Below are positions 11,301-24,119 of a stretch of 64,000 bases of DNA, piece after piece. Origin of the DNA: Telopea speciosissima (lineage: Eukaryota; Streptophyta; Magnoliopsida; Proteales; Proteaceae). The position numbers were made by a program, and so were the translations under genes. Within the stretch, counting starts at the first letter, position 1. Every line of letters starts with the position of its first letter. The stretch is from NCBI RefSeq assembly GCF_018873765.1, contig NC_057921.1, forward strand, positions 64,965,557 to 65,029,556, in the 5' to 3' direction. The notes beneath the pieces are model-generated. The model saw only the letters and a program-made list of their open reading frames with translations, was not told the origin of the DNA and searched no databases.

Positions 11301-14300
11301 TTCACTAGGATTGATTGGGTTTTGGGAGTTTTATATTGCTGATCTCAGTTCTGGTTTCAGAACTATTCTATTGACAGTAACCCCCCTTTCAGAATCTGTT
11401 TTCAAACACTGATTTTGTTGAGTGTTTGACACAGTCCTACTTTGAGTTGAATTGACTTTTAAACCTGAATCCTGAAGTCGATCTATACTGTTTTTGTATT
11501 CTGTAGGGTTTGAAATTGATAGTATCTACTGATATTCTGTTGGGTTATATGAATCTGCAATCTGATCATCATTCTGACCCTTTGTTTGACAGTTTAAACC
11601 CTATCCTAGTGTCGTTAAGATTCCTTTATATCTTCAGATCCAGCCATTGGATCTTGCTGGGATTTTCAGCATAGATTGTGCCTTCTAAAAGGAGAACTCG
11701 ACCAGGATTAACAGATTTCATTTTATATGTTTTCACCTACTTCTGGAATTTTATCTCTGTATCGATTCTGTTTTTAGTACTGGTTTAACTTATAAATCAG
11801 AATTTTATTAAGTGGTATTAGAACTATGGCAGAGAACAATTTAAGAACTCCATACCCACCTCTTGATCCTTATAATTGGATCGTTGAGATGTTACAACAG
11901 TTAACTTCCGATTAGAGAAGCATGAATGAACGGATGACTGCAATGGAAGACTGAATTGCTGTCCCTATGAAGGCAGTTATGCACCTCCTGAAGGTGAGGC
12001 AAGGTATCCAACAGTCTATAGATAACAACCATGCTCCAAGGTGCATGGATATAGGGCCATAGAGGGTTTACACACCTCAAGGAACTTTTGAAGACCACAT
12101 GCTAGCATACTTTAATGGTGGTAATGGTGCACCCAAACGGTGCTTAGATGACACAAAGTCCAGCTCGAACTGAAGGAGTATAGTGGGAAACATGATCAAT
12201 AGATATTTTATGTCTGGTTGGTAAGCTTGGATGATTACTTTGATTGGTTCGAACTCTTTGAAAGAAGGAAGATGAAATTGGCTCAAACTAAATTAATTGG
12301 TGCAGCACGTGAATGGTGATTTGATTCAAATTGAAGGAGTTAAAAGAGCTAGGGGTAGGCCTAAAATGAGTCTAGGAGAAGTAGTAAGGAAAGACATGTA
12401 TAGCTTAGTACTAGTAATAAGTATGGCTTTGAATAGAGCTGAATTGAGAAAAACGATCCATCTAGCCGACCCCATTTAGTTGGGATAAAGCTGAGTTGAG
12501 TATGTTTGCTCCTCTTTGATTCATTACAAATTGGTGAGGAATTGAATACAAGAAATTGGTGGAAATTATCGTTTTTTGCATCTTTTCAAAACCTATTGAT
12601 AAATCAATGAATATTTTTTGAGAAGGTGAATATGTCATTTGAATTGGTATTCTAGTTTTTCACCAAGCAAGTTAACCTGGCAATAATCAAATTGTTCTAC
12701 TCTAAGAAACTGGTGTAAGTAAACTTATGGATATAAATCAGGACATCATTGTGATCATAGAATGAAGAATTCTTTGAAAGGAACCTTGTTCCTGACTTAT
12801 CTGTCTTTAGTTCTGGTAATTTTTTAATTTATATTCTCACTTTATCTAACAAACGAATGGGTTAAAAAATATAAAGCTAGTAAGCTACTCCACAGAGACA
12901 TCGTTTGTACTCTTCCAAGACTCGGCTGTTCAAATTTGGGACACTTCATTGTCTATGGCTAGTCTCATGTTTCGTCAAACTAGTAATGCTGCTAGAATAA
13001 GGGATACTCTGGGTTGATCCTGTCTTCTAGATCTACTTCTTACTTGACATTTTCTTTAAGTAGCGTGTAGTTTATTGCACTTCTAATTATTAATTGGTTA
13101 TAACGCTTTTCAATATGAACTGTATTTCCAAAGGTTCTTACTTCTTAGACAAAATGATTATCAGCTTAAAGCTAGATAAGCAATGGCATTATGTGATTCT
13201 ATTCATGTGAAAATCAATGCTTCTCTAAAAGTAGGATAAAAATATGCGTGGCTATTAAAAAAATGAATATTTGATGGTTTTGGTTAGCCAGTGTTTTAGA
13301 TACTCAAGTTTTGTATTTCAAAATAAAAATATTTGTTTCTTAGATATTGTCTAAAAAAGGGAAATAAATTTAATCATATGCAAGAATCAAGAAGCCTCTG
13401 TATGTTTCATTGTTTCTACAACTAACAAGGAAGTGATGCATGGCATGTGATGAGTGATGACACCCACTGCAGTCATCCTTGTGTTAGCATTTCTAAAGCA
13501 TGTCAAAAGACTGACCTTGGTGCTCAATATATCCTTCAAAAAATCATTAAATTGAAGTCATTAAGCTGACACATCTTATATAACAAGTCTGCTTTGGTTT
13601 GCAACTGGTAAGTTAAAGGCAGCCCTCCCTACTCAGTGAAAAACAGCCCTTTTGATAGAAAAATTTCATCCTTTTTGTATTTGCTTTAAGTTATATATGC
13701 CTGCTCTTTGAGTTTTAAAGATTGCTTTCCAGAATTTGAGGTCAAAAGTTGGCATTGTGTTGTCATTCTGTACAGTGTCAACAGTAGAGACCCATTGTTT
13801 CACATACTCTCAACTTATTACTTTTGATCTCTGCTTTCTCATGGATAGGTTTCACCACAATTGTTTTGAGCTTGAAATTATGATTTTAGCTTTATCATCT
13901 TTGATCCTAAGCCGAATTGCTTTTGTCTTGTGCAGATCCTCATGTTGGATTTGACTCTTAAGCTATTGTCAGAGGACTCTAGGGAACCTCAAACAGCTCG
14001 CATCCTTCTTTATAAGTTATTCTATGATCAGACAGATCAAGGGATGACTCAGTTCCTAATGAGCCTTATTAAATCTTTTGATCCCCATAAACAACCCAAA
14101 AGGTATGAATACAACGTAGGAACATATGAATTGTTCTTCCCTTTAAATTTTCAATCCTGAACTCTTGCGTTCTAATGCACATGTTATAGCTTGATTTGTT
14201 AGAACTGAAGGAGATTTTTGGTGGATTTCTTTGCTTTATTTAACTTTGTGTGTTACCACTGCAATACAGAATATAGGAAAAATGTACTGGCAGTGCAGTT

Positions 14301-17300
14301 CATTGGCACATGACTGTCATCTTCTGGATCTGGTCTGTACTATTTTAGGACAAAGGCACAGATCGTTTTCTGCCATTCTATCCTTCTCAGGGCCAGACAT
14401 ACTTGAATTCTTATGCTTTTCAAATCCTCACAGTCCCTTAGCTCAAGCTCTTTTTACTGTCCCCTTGTCCACGTACTTTAAAATGGAACCATATCTGAGT
14501 TGTAAACTTCATTCTCAAAGGGTGTAAATGTGGTGATTGTCTCCCCCCTGCAGGGCAACTCATTTTTTAAGAGTGTGCATCGGCCATGAGAAAGAAAATT
14601 GTCCTTAGGCAAACAGTTATCTAGCCTTCCTAATCAGGAAAATACAATAGAGGCGCCCATTCAACTTAGGGCATGCATTGCAACTTATTTGACAATATTT
14701 GCTATTTCTGGTGTGTAGTTGCATGAAATACATCAAAGGTAGATTAATGCAGGCCCGGTAAAAAAAAATTGGTCCTGTTTTGATATCTTTTATGTATGGT
14801 CTTTTAATTCATTTTTTTTTTTTTTTTGTAATAGGTTGAATTATAAAGTTCAAAAGTGGGGATCCAAAGGAGTGTATGAAGTCCATATTTAATTAGTAGT
14901 GAGTCCATTAGGTAGTGTAGTTGGTATAGTTTAGTCATTAAAGAGTCCTTTTGGTTAGTTGTGTAGGGAACAAGTTATCTAGAAGATTTTGGCTTCAACA
15001 ATTCTATTTAGTAAAGTGTTTTAGAGTCCTAGTTAATTAAGTTAGTCTATCAGCCTCTCTGTGAAAAGCAGGGGTAAGGCTGCGTACATTATGACCCTCC
15101 TCAGACCCCGCAGTGGCGGGAGCCTTGGGCACTGGGTACGTCCTTTTTTTTTTTATCAGCCTAGAGTCATGGCATGGTCTTTTTGATGAATTGTCTCTAT
15201 TGTCAAGAACTAGCCCAGTTTAAATAGGTTTTAACTTATCTTTGATACCATGGTTTTTCCCCATCCCCGACTCTCTCTCTATGCTCTCTCCCCATCTCCG
15301 ACTCTCTATGCTCTCTCTCTCTCTCCACCTCATCCCCACTGTCTCCCCATCCCTGATTCTCTCTCTACGCTCTCTCTATCCATCCCATCCTTGAGTCTCT
15401 ATCTCCAATCTCTCCTCATCCCCGACTCTCTCTATGCCCTCCCGCCCCATTCCCATCCCTGACCCTCCTACTCTTTCTACACTCTTTCTCCCCATCCCCC
15501 GTTAGCGAAAGTGCTACTGTTGGGTAAAAGAAAAGTGCAACGGTCAGATTTCAAATCTCTCCTCACTCCCTGGTGCCCACTCCCAACCCTCTCCCCCCCC
15601 CCCCCAACGGACCTCGACTCTCTCTATGCCCTCACCCCATCCCCGACTCCCTCTCCCTATCCCTCCCCCCCGCAGTCCTCTTATCCGTAGTGGTGCTACG
15701 GCTAGAGACCAGAACAGTGACAGTGCGGCAGTCTTGAGTTCTGGTGTTTGTGGCATATTTTCGGGCGTTTGACTACACCGCGGGAAGATTCTTATGGCAC
15801 AGTTTTGTGGAGATTCTCCGGCTAACCTTATATCTTCGTAAGGTCTTTGGATGCAGTTTAGTGTGGAACCCCTGGTAACCACTTGCTTGTACGCTGTTAC
15901 CCCCCTTCTTCCTTGTTGTGTATGCTGTTTCCTCTTCTTGCGCCACTCCCTTTATCTAGTTGTTTCTTTTGTTATGCGTGTGGAGTCTTGAGATATTTAT
16001 TCCTTTCTACTGCACTATCATCACTTTACTTTGCTTTGTTTGATTCTCTATATCATTGGTCTCAAAGTGCATATGTTAACCTGGTGTGGTGTTTCTATTC
16101 CCACATACCCATCCAACAACAATTAACTGATTAAGGCCATCGGTGAGGGAATTCCTCCACCGTGGCTTGAGGAAAACTTGATCCTTTCTGTTTTGTGAAA
16201 TCATATGCATTCATGCCTGGATGGGCATCTTCCCCTACCCCCTTTTCTTAATAAGTATAACTGCAGCCTGACTTGGCCTCCCTCCCTTTGCTATGTCTAT
16301 TGACATCCATTCTCAGTTACAAATACAAAGATACTAGCTGATTAGATGCCTTTTCTTCTGCCAGTGATCTTGCAGATTTAGTGGAAATGATACATGTAAT
16401 TGTACGGCTGATGGAGAATCTTCACGCACGTGGCACAATAAGGGTAATTTGGTTCATGATATTTAGCTAATCAGGGATGTTATATTATTTTTCATGCATG
16501 GATGCCTTTATGGTCCAACATATTCTTTTAGGTGTCCTGGATATTCTATGATTTCATGTCCAATAATTATCATTTCTTTCTGGTTATGAACTTCCCTGGG
16601 GTTAGAGTTTTGGTAGTAGTAACATGCTTTTTTCGCTCTTGTATATCATCCATTAGGTTGCTAAAAGGTCAAGGAAGGGGAGGAAGAAGAAAAGACTGGG
16701 GGACAGCATGGCAACTGAGGATGAGAGGTTGGGTACTGATGATAATAATAATGTAGAGAGTGGGATTGACAACGTTACTCATCAACCATCTTCAGATTTG
16801 AGTATAACATTGAAGGAACAGTCAACAAATTTAAATTCTGATGGGAGAGAGGAAGGCATAGGGGTTCCTGATCATGCTGAGCAGTCTGAAACACCTCAGC
16901 TGATTAAAAGTAATCTTGGGGATGATGTGGATGGCAAGGACAAGGAAGAAGATAGGCATGATCCGGATGATCTGGCATATGGAACAGGTGATTCTTCTGA
17001 TGATGATCAAACAGCTGCAACAAGTGAAGTTGATTTTAAAGTATCTGGTCTGGTCGCCACCTTTGCAAGCAACATAATCATTCATAACCTGTGTTGGTTG
17101 CTAAAGTTTTACAAAAGCAATTCCTCTAGGACAAATCACTGCATAGTAAGCATGCTGCGGAGGATTTGTGATGATCTGGAGCTCTCTCCAATGTTATATC
17201 AGGTCAAAATGCAAAACAAACTCAAATACTGAAAAAATCATTTAAGAAACATTTCTAATGGTGTATTTTTCTTACTATGCAGTTATCGCTCCTCACTACA

Positions 17301-20300
17301 TTCTATGATATCATGGCTGAGCAGAAGTCATCTTACTGCAAGGAATATCAAAATATTGTGTCCTTTCTCACCAATTTGGTGAGGAAAATGTTGAGGAAAA
17401 TGAAGAGTCAACCCATTCTTTTTGTGGAAATACTGTTCTGGAAGACGCGCAAAGAATGCCACTACATAAATTCTGAATCTTTATTGCATGAGCTTGGGAA
17501 CTTGAAGAAGGAAACCAGAAAATGGGGATTTACAGCTGGTGAAACAGGGGAAATTGGTCCATCACAAAGCAAAGGTGGGATTGGGCACAGAAATATTGCA
17601 GACTCACTTGGTGAAGATGAAGCTGATTTTGTGATGCCTCATGAGCCCAGTTTTCGCAAGTAAGACATGTCTGCCGAGCTTGAATAACGGTCATGGACAC
17701 CTGTCCAGGAATTTTTCTGTTCATTTTAATATTAGTAGAAACCCTGCCCTGGTGCATGATGCAGTTATATATGATTTGTGTGAATGGGCTAGGTTGGTTC
17801 ATTGAGAGCCCAAGGCTCACTCATCGTGGGCTGGCTAGGTCCTGAATTGGGCCTCTATATGAATGGGCGGGAGTTTGGCCTACTATACTGATGCAAATAA
17901 AGCTAGCTAGATTGCAGCCAAAGGCTAATTTCCTGGTTCAATTAGTTTGTCTTGGAATGGTTGCACTAAGGCACCGTTTGGATATGAAATATTTCCAAAG
18001 GCTAATTCCCTGATCCAATTACAGGGAATAAACATTTTTGGTGTTTGGTTGCATGGGAAATGCAAAGTATTTCCTTGGGAAGTGAAATCCATTTTACAAG
18101 AAATGCAAATATTTCTCGTCTCCTCCCTTTTCTTTCCCCATTTCCCTTGCAACCAAACCTGATATAAATTAGCTGGGTTGGGCTTACCTTGGCACCATCT
18201 AAGCCCACCACGCCCCATCCATGTTTGCCTCTAGCTTTGTCGGTAAAGATTGCTAGAAGTTTTTACCTTGTTCTTGGAAGGTTACCATGATGTTATTATG
18301 CATACATAGGGAGGAAGATTCAGATGATGAGAAGTTCCAAAATCTTTCAGACAGAAATGGGGACAGTGTTAAAGAACAACAGAAAAGCGCAGCATCCCTT
18401 TCAAACCATCAGATTGACAGGTATGAACTTTTTGACTTGACGGATCTTCAAAAATACAGTTTCCAGAGACTTTTTTAGTTATTTCTATGGGTTTTGAATA
18501 GGTTTCTCTTGGCTGTTGCAGTGAGGGCCACTCCCTGGAACATGAATCTCCAAGAGTTTCTAAACGGAAGAGGAGACTTGTTTTTGATGAAGAGCTGGAT
18601 GCTGATATTAAGAAGTTATATGAAAGGTTGTTCTAATTTGATACAACTGTCTTGTCTTTAGATTGATTTGTTGCAATTTTCATCACTTTGTTAAGTTGTT
18701 AATTGAGTGCAGAGAATCTTAATTTGTGCTTATGAAGTCATACCATATTGATTCCATAGTCATTAACCATTTTCTGGATATTTATTATTGGATCTTTATT
18801 GAAAAATGTGCCATTTCAGATATAAGGATGATCAACACTGTGTTCAACTTATAGTGGAAGAACTTGGCCCACATCGAAAAGTTTCTCGAGCTCAAGTGTC
18901 AAATAAGCTTAAGCAGCTGGGCCTTAGGGTCACCTCAAAGAGGAGAAAGCTTCATGCCCTTGAGGCTTTTCCTAGTGGAGATGATCACGTAATGCCAGAA
19001 GGAAGAGTAATGGACAATGACACTGGTGTTCCTAAATTCAATGGATTGGAGGAAACTTCTTTCCCAAGGTCTTCGTGAGTATAAACTAACATCCATACTT
19101 TTGAACTTTACATTTATGTTCTAAAAAGGTAAAGGAGTTGGATGGTCTTCAAATTTTCTCTTCTAATGCAAAGGCTAGAGGCTGGAGTACAACTGTACAA
19201 GTAATAGGAAACATAAAAAATTCCTACTGATGTTTATTTGTTTATTCATTTGGGTGTTTGCGTGAGATTAATTTACTTTTTCCTAGTTAATCAGTTAGTT
19301 TGTATCTGTTCTCTTCTCCCAGTAATTCTAGGAAAAGAATGCGTGCTTTTAGCAATGAGCAGGAGGAGGAGGTGAAAAACTTGTATGAGAAGTGAGTACA
19401 TTATCTTGCTTGATAAGTTCTTAGAATTGAAGAATTTAAAATAATAGATGCTAGAGAACCTACTTTAAATTGGTTCAATTTATTATGGTTTGTCTTTTGT
19501 TGCTATATGCAGGTTTAAAGATCATAAGAGGTGCACCCGCATGATTGCAGATGCATTAGATTCTGGTAATAGATTTACAGCTGCCCAAATATCTCGTTTA
19601 TTTAAGCAACTTGGCCTACTAGTTCCTAAGCAGAAGAGGCTGGCTCAAGGCAAGAAGCATCCTGAAGGCCTTGTTAATGATGAAAAAGAAAAGGAATCTG
19701 ATGAAGAAACCTTATTGGACTTGAAGAGAAGGTATACTATTTGTTCACCGATATGGTTAACCTGTTTTATATTGGTTCATCTTACTGATTGAGGTACCAA
19801 AATTGTGGCTGTTACATGGTTTCTAAAATATGCTTGAATACAAGGAGTGTTCTGTTGTATATTGCTAAATCAGAGATGATGAGCCAAAATGTGGTCTAGC
19901 TTGCTTGAACATACAATAACAGAAAAAATATATGAAGATATGCCACAGTTGTAGAATTTACAGTTTTTAAAAACTATTCCCCCGTCATGAACTGCTATGG
20001 ATTATAGATTTAGGTCTCTCAGAACAATCTTTCTTTCCTGGGTAAACTGTTCTTCAAGGTTTTCTATTCCCAATGCCTATAATGATTATTATCCAAATAT
20101 TAAATTCAAATATGGTAGGGCCTATTTATTCTTTTGCAATTTTTTCTTCCCTCTCCTCACTTCTGTAACTTTGACACTCCAAACTATTAAGCTTGGGCAC
20201 TGAATGTTAAGGTCTAAGTTTGGAATCTATTGTTATGTTTCTGCAGCTTAAGTTATTCGATGTTGGAACCAGTTATTCATTTGTAAGATTTTCTTGAATT

Positions 20301-22664
20301 GTTAGGAGCAAAGAAACCAATGAGGTTTCTACCCTGGGTGAACCTGAAAAGAAGATTAAAGCCTCATTCTCACAGGATGAATCTGGTGATGAGTGCCTAA
20401 GCACTATTCTCAAGTAAGTCTCTATGTTTGTGTGAATTGCATAACCTCAAACTCTTTTATGGAAAAGTTTAAGCTAACTCAGTTCTTTGCCATGTCACCA
20501 AAGAAATCTATCTTTTGCATTTTTTTTTTGTTACTTCTTGTTGGTATCATCCTTATTATTTAAATTTTGGTGGTTGTTGTAACTGGGGGACATGGATTAA
20601 TGTCCAATATGTGGCAGAGTATGAAGCTACCATGCGTTTACAATCTTTAAAAGTGTGTTATGAAGTGTGAACAGAATATTTGAATTTATTCCTACCCATG
20701 AAAAGTTGGTGGTGATGTGATTTATGCTTTGATTCGAAATTATTTTCTTGTCACAAGTGTCACAAGGCACAATGTTAATGTTGTATTTGGGGTAGCTTTG
20801 GTCATGCTTGAGCAATTCTTTTTTTTTTCCTCCCCGGTAATATGCTTGAGCAATTCAAAGCCTATTATTATCTTTAGTGTGCATTAAAGGATGTATGAAA
20901 CATAGCAGATGCATGGTATGATCATATAATTCATTAGATCTAGAAATTTCTTGATTTGTTACATAACTATACTTAATTTGTTATCACTTAATTGTATGAG
21001 CATGTTCATGTATGTATTGGCCCTATTTTAGTTGTCTTATTTAGAAGGCTATGTTTCATTTTACTTTTCCTACATCTTTCAATGTTCTTGTGCCATTTCA
21101 TTTGTGTTTTCATAATTTGTGCCTTCCTCACCTTTTTCTCGGCATCACGTTCAGCCTGCTTCTGTGCCTTCTCTTCTGCAATTTTATTGCCATTTGTTTC
21201 CTTCGATACAGGAAAACTGGAAAGAGACTTGCTCCAAAGATGCAAGATAAGAAGGCAATAATCAGTTCAGATCAGGATAGAGTTACTGAAAGTGGCTTTG
21301 CAAGTGGGGCCTCTCAAAACGTCAAAGGAAGGTAATGCTCATTTGTTATGATCAATACACTTCCTTGCTGAGAAGAGCATCTAATTTTTGCAATTTGTTT
21401 ATTCTGGAATGCTGGAGCCCATAGAAGCTCACATTCATTATTAATATCATCTTATAGAAAAGTTACTACGCCACTCTGGAGATGAAGGACCTTTGGTTCA
21501 ATTTATAAGAGCTAGGGTTACAAGAATGCATATCATTTGAACTATAGTCCATGCTGTTGTTTAAAAATATCTTGGAGAACAAACAAGAGAATAGTTGAAA
21601 TCCATTGGCCTAAATTGGAAAGAAGTGGATCCATTGTTCAGGAGAGACTAGTCTTGGAAAATTTTGCCCCCTTCTGTATTGGAACCAATAGAAGACTTGG
21701 TTTCATCAAAATTTGAAGTTGGTTCATCAGTACAAAACCCAGCCAGACTAAAACTAAGCCAATTGGCAATGTTTTTAACTCGAAATTTCACAGCAGGGCA
21801 GATGACTCGCTCCTGATTATATGTAGGAATCATATGTTACCTCATTATAAATTCATTCAAGACACATCTAGGATTCTAGATTACTTCTTTGATTCAGTCT
21901 TTTAATTCACGCTCTTCTCTGGCAAATTTATGAATTATCTGTTTCTTGTTGGCATTATTTTTAGTGGGTGATGCCTGGGACATTAAGGCGTCAGACAAAC
22001 TTTTTGGAGTTTTACTAACTACGATTGGTTAAAGGCATTCTTTTTTATTTTGTTCTTTTGATAATCCATCAAAGTACTTGATCATGACAAGCAACTTGAT
22101 TGGTGATCCTGTTCTCAATTGTCAAACAACTGCTATATGGAAAGTTTTCCTACTGTTTAATATTAATGCCATTTTTCTTGCTGATTGCTACATTTTAGAG
22201 TCTTCACTAACCAATGATGGTCATTTGAAGCATTCTTTGTCATTATCTCATCCATCTATTGTGCCATTGCTTGAAGTAATAGTCCATACATGATTTTCAA
22301 ACTATAATTCGTTCCTTGGCTATTCCTAAACATGTTTCTCTTATAGTTTTGTTTGTTGGGATGTTATGTCAGAGATGCGCCAAACCAATCCAATGGGACT
22401 GCCCAATTGCATGCTGATACGAATGTAGCAGTTGATCATGCGCACCTGGTTAGTAATAGTGAAGCTGGGGTGGCCTGTACCATCATTGAAAAACAGGAAA
22501 ATACTGTAGTCTTGGACAATGTGGATCACATGCCCGAGCATTTGCATGATGAATTGGTTGATGAACTCGCAGACTCGGGGGATGATGGAATTGCCATTGT
22601 ACCAAACAGTGTTGTATCAAGAAGGAAACTGAAGATGGTACTTGATCTTGAGGATGATGAGTAA
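5357..22664 (+). CDS. TIM: TIMELESS homologue, replication fork protection protein (complete, 20 exons)
   Basis: Nuclear scaffold that, by family knowledge, acts with TIPIN at replication forks in checkpoint signalling, cohesion and repair. Coding exons: 5357-5459, 5530-5682, 5811-5970, 7050-7368, 7738-7875, 7962-8151, 8261-8388, 8910-9122, 13936-14102, 16365-16443, 16657-17202, 17283-17659, 18310-18420, 18522-18626, 18820-19074, 19323-19391, 19513-19731, 20306-20413, 21212-21331, 22373-22664. Phases join throughout and give 1,283 aa. The N-terminal half carries the conserved TIMELESS helical-repeat block ([34 protein letters not shown]). A basic cluster ([13 protein letters not shown], about residue 551) could be a nuclear signal, and an acidic stretch follows. 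Two related modules near residues 918-975 and 1028-1085 resemble the PARP1-binding region of animal TIMELESS. The ATG at 5357 sits in a good context (AAACATGG). Intron 8 (4.8 kb) is full of transposon debris. Confidence 0.95.
10538..10623. repeat. 43-bp tandem duplication
   Basis: Two essentially identical 43-bp units (10538-10580 and 10581-10623) lie head to tail inside TIMELESS intron 8. A partial third copy of the TTGGTGGATGAAACA part recurs near 10727. This looks like a recent slippage or unequal-exchange duplication with no coding effect. Confidence 0.85.
10790..11812 (+). mobile_element. Probable 5' LTR and leader of a decayed gypsy-type element
   Basis: About 1 kb of pyrimidine-rich sequence directly precedes a primer-binding-site-like motif, TGGTATTAGAAC, at 11813-11824. 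That motif resembles the plant initiator-Met tRNA site TGGTATCAGAGC. It has the position expected of an LTR, but the left boundary is not defined and no 3' LTR was found, so the span is approximate. Confidence 0.45.
11826..12312 (+). pseudogene. Degenerate Ty3/gypsy gag fragment
   Basis: An ATG at 11826 follows the primer-binding-site-like motif. The reading is broken by stops and shifts. Near 12221-12310 one frame gives [19 protein letters not shown] and then KLIGAAREW, a typical plant gypsy gag core in which this block is followed by W/WW. It lies within TIMELESS intron 8, in the same orientation as the host gene. Sequence after about 12312 changes abruptly to an RTE LINE tail, so the element is truncated or interrupted there. 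Confidence 0.7.
12313..12504 (+). mobile_element. RTE-type LINE 3' terminus
   Basis: The open frame to 12479 encodes [20 protein letters not shown] followed by a KDM...[15 protein letters not shown] ending. This is the C-terminus of RTE-type plant LINE reverse transcriptases. The 3' untranslated tail follows (CCCCATTTAGTTGGGATAAA, 12470-12489). The same tail recurs inverted at about 60371-60415 and degraded at 61274-61318. It is severely 5'-truncated. Confidence 0.8.
12505..13935. other. Remainder of TIMELESS intron 8, nothing recognised
   Basis: AT-rich intron sequence ending in the acceptor TTGTGCAG before 13936. I saw no terminal repeats or domain-bearing frames. Confidence 0.5.
15057..15153 (+). 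mobile_element. Au-like SINE, 5'-truncated
   Basis: The body contains GGGGTAAGGCTGCGTACATT, then GACCCTCC, then CAGACCCCGCAGTGGCGGGAG and a GGGCACTGGGTACG end followed by a T-run. This is the Au-SINE pattern known widely in plants. It is bounded by an exact 9-bp duplication, TATCAGCCT, at 15048-15056 and 15154-15162. It lies in TIMELESS intron 9. The tRNA-like promoter part is missing. Confidence 0.88.
15250..15672. repeat. Pyrimidine-rich degenerate minisatellite in TIMELESS intron 9
   Basis: Irregular repeats of a unit like CCCCATCCCCGACTCTCTCT plus ATGC, about 28-35 bp, alternate with CT microsatellite stretches and a C13 run at 15593-15605. The plus strand is almost wholly C and T for long stretches, apart from a mixed block near 15500-15545. 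Such tracts can adopt triplex (H-DNA) structures; that is inference. Confidence 0.8.
18043..18158. repeat. Short inverted repeat (MITE-like hairpin)
   Basis: The left arm 18043-18062 (GTTTGGTTGCATGGGAAATG) matches the reverse complement of 18139-18158 at 19 of 20 positions. It lies in TIMELESS intron 12. A related GTTTGG motif near 17970 suggests the element may extend further left. No target duplication was identified. Confidence 0.7.
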
Positions 22665-22839
22665 GATTCCATCATAGGTAGGCCCCAATGAGGGTTTGAG
22701 CTCATGACCTCTTACTTATGGCACGGTCATTGCCTAGTGAGCTATTACCCCCTTGGGGTTATCTCAATCTCCTAACTACCTATTGTATAATACAAAAGGG
22801 TGTCTTTTTCCTTCAATCCTTCACTTAATTGATTCCAGA

Positions 22840-24119
22840 TAAGGGTGCCAATTTAGAACCACAATTGAAAACCGCATTTGAAACTGGTCAATTAAAACCA
22901 ACAATCGATAAAATCAAGTTTTACTTTGCTTTTGGAAATTGAAATTTCATTTGATTTGGTTTGGTTTTAGGTTGAAACCTGTCAGTTTGAATCAAATTGA
23001 ACTGAATGAAATGTAAACGATATAAACTGAATCTGAACTGAATCTAAACCCTAAAAGGCTAAACAAGAGTTTTAATACTTAAGTTTTCATTTAATCTCTT
23101 CCTCTTCTATCTTTGACTATTGATTATCTTCACTTCTCTTTTGCAATTCTGCACTTATGCTCGATTATTCTTATGTGTTTTTGCTTTTTCAAAGCCAGTA
23201 TGAGATATTCCCAAGTCCCGTACAAACCAAAGAAGTGAATGGAATAAGGGAAAAAGGTCGCAGCGTGACCGACAAGTGCAACGTTAAACACAACGGATTA
23301 ATATAAGCCGTTCATTAAATAAATTTAAATCTAAACTGTTGATTAAATGAAAGCATTCAACCTGCAATCGGATCTCCCACCATCTTCTTCTTCGGCGACC
23401 AATCTCACCCTATCTTTGAAAGACTGCTGAACGTTCCCCAACTCCAACGAAAGCATGTATGGGTTTTGCTCTCTATACCCTAAACTATATACCCTAAGCA
23501 CCATACTCTAAACCCTAAACCCTCTACCCTATATCCGCTAAACCCTAAACCCTATACCCTAAACCCTTAACCCTAAACATTAAATCCTATTCCCTAAACC
23601 ATAAATCCTCAACCTTACATCCTAAACACTATACCCTAAATCCTAAATCCTATACCCTAAATCCTAAACCCTATACCCCCATTTGTTTGGGGGTGAGAAA
23701 AGCTAACCCTTTATTTCACTCATGGAATAAAACTGAATAAGTTTAACTGAAGGGAAAAGGAAGCATGCACTGATGCGCTGCCCTTGTGCAGATTTCAATA
23801 CACCTTTTTCACATAATTATCAGTAGGGCTCACATTGACACTTGCTTCCTATTCTGAACATATGGGTCCCATGTGAACCTCGTATGGATGATATCATTCA
23901 TCCGTACTCCCATTGGTGTAGTCTGCAAATTCCTTCTCACACTGCTCTTGTAGGAAACTCTTCCCCCTTTACTATTGTATATAAACCGAATACTGAAAAT
24001 CCAATAAGAATTGTAAAAAATTAAATTGATTCGATTTGATTTTGGTTTTATTTTGTATGTATTATATCTTGAATCTAATCGAATTGAAACACTGCAACCC
24101 GAATTGATTGAAACCCTTA
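22840..24119. mobile_element. hAT-like non-autonomous element with telomere-like insert
   Basis: The left end TAAGGGTGCC (22840) and the right end AACCCTTA (24119, reverse complement TAAGGGTT) face each other. They are flanked by ATTCCAGA (22832-22839) and ATTCCAAG (24120-24127), an imperfect 8-bp duplication. Both ends share AACTG/GATTTGGTTT-type AT-rich subterminal sequence, and the ends resemble the element at 34195. The middle holds (CCCTAAA)-like arrays and other sequence, so it may be a composite. No transposase was seen. Confidence 0.6.
23473..23680. repeat. Interstitial telomere-like repeats, CCCTAAA type
   Basis: About 200 bp of degenerate CCCTAAA units interspersed with CCTATA variants (for example ACCCTAAACCCTATACCC). 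The plant telomere repeat on this strand is CCCTAAA. The array is degenerate and internal to the hAT-like element, so it is a relic or a slippage-grown motif and not a chromosome end. Confidence 0.85.

Noticed and set aside
15250-15462. Ser/Pro/Leu-rich open frame in TIMELESS intron 9
   Set aside because: It is the translation of the CT-rich minisatellite and lies between two exons that join in phase.
23473-23680. True chromosome end or centromeric satellite
   Set aside because: The repeats are degenerate, short and flanked by ordinary genes on both sides.
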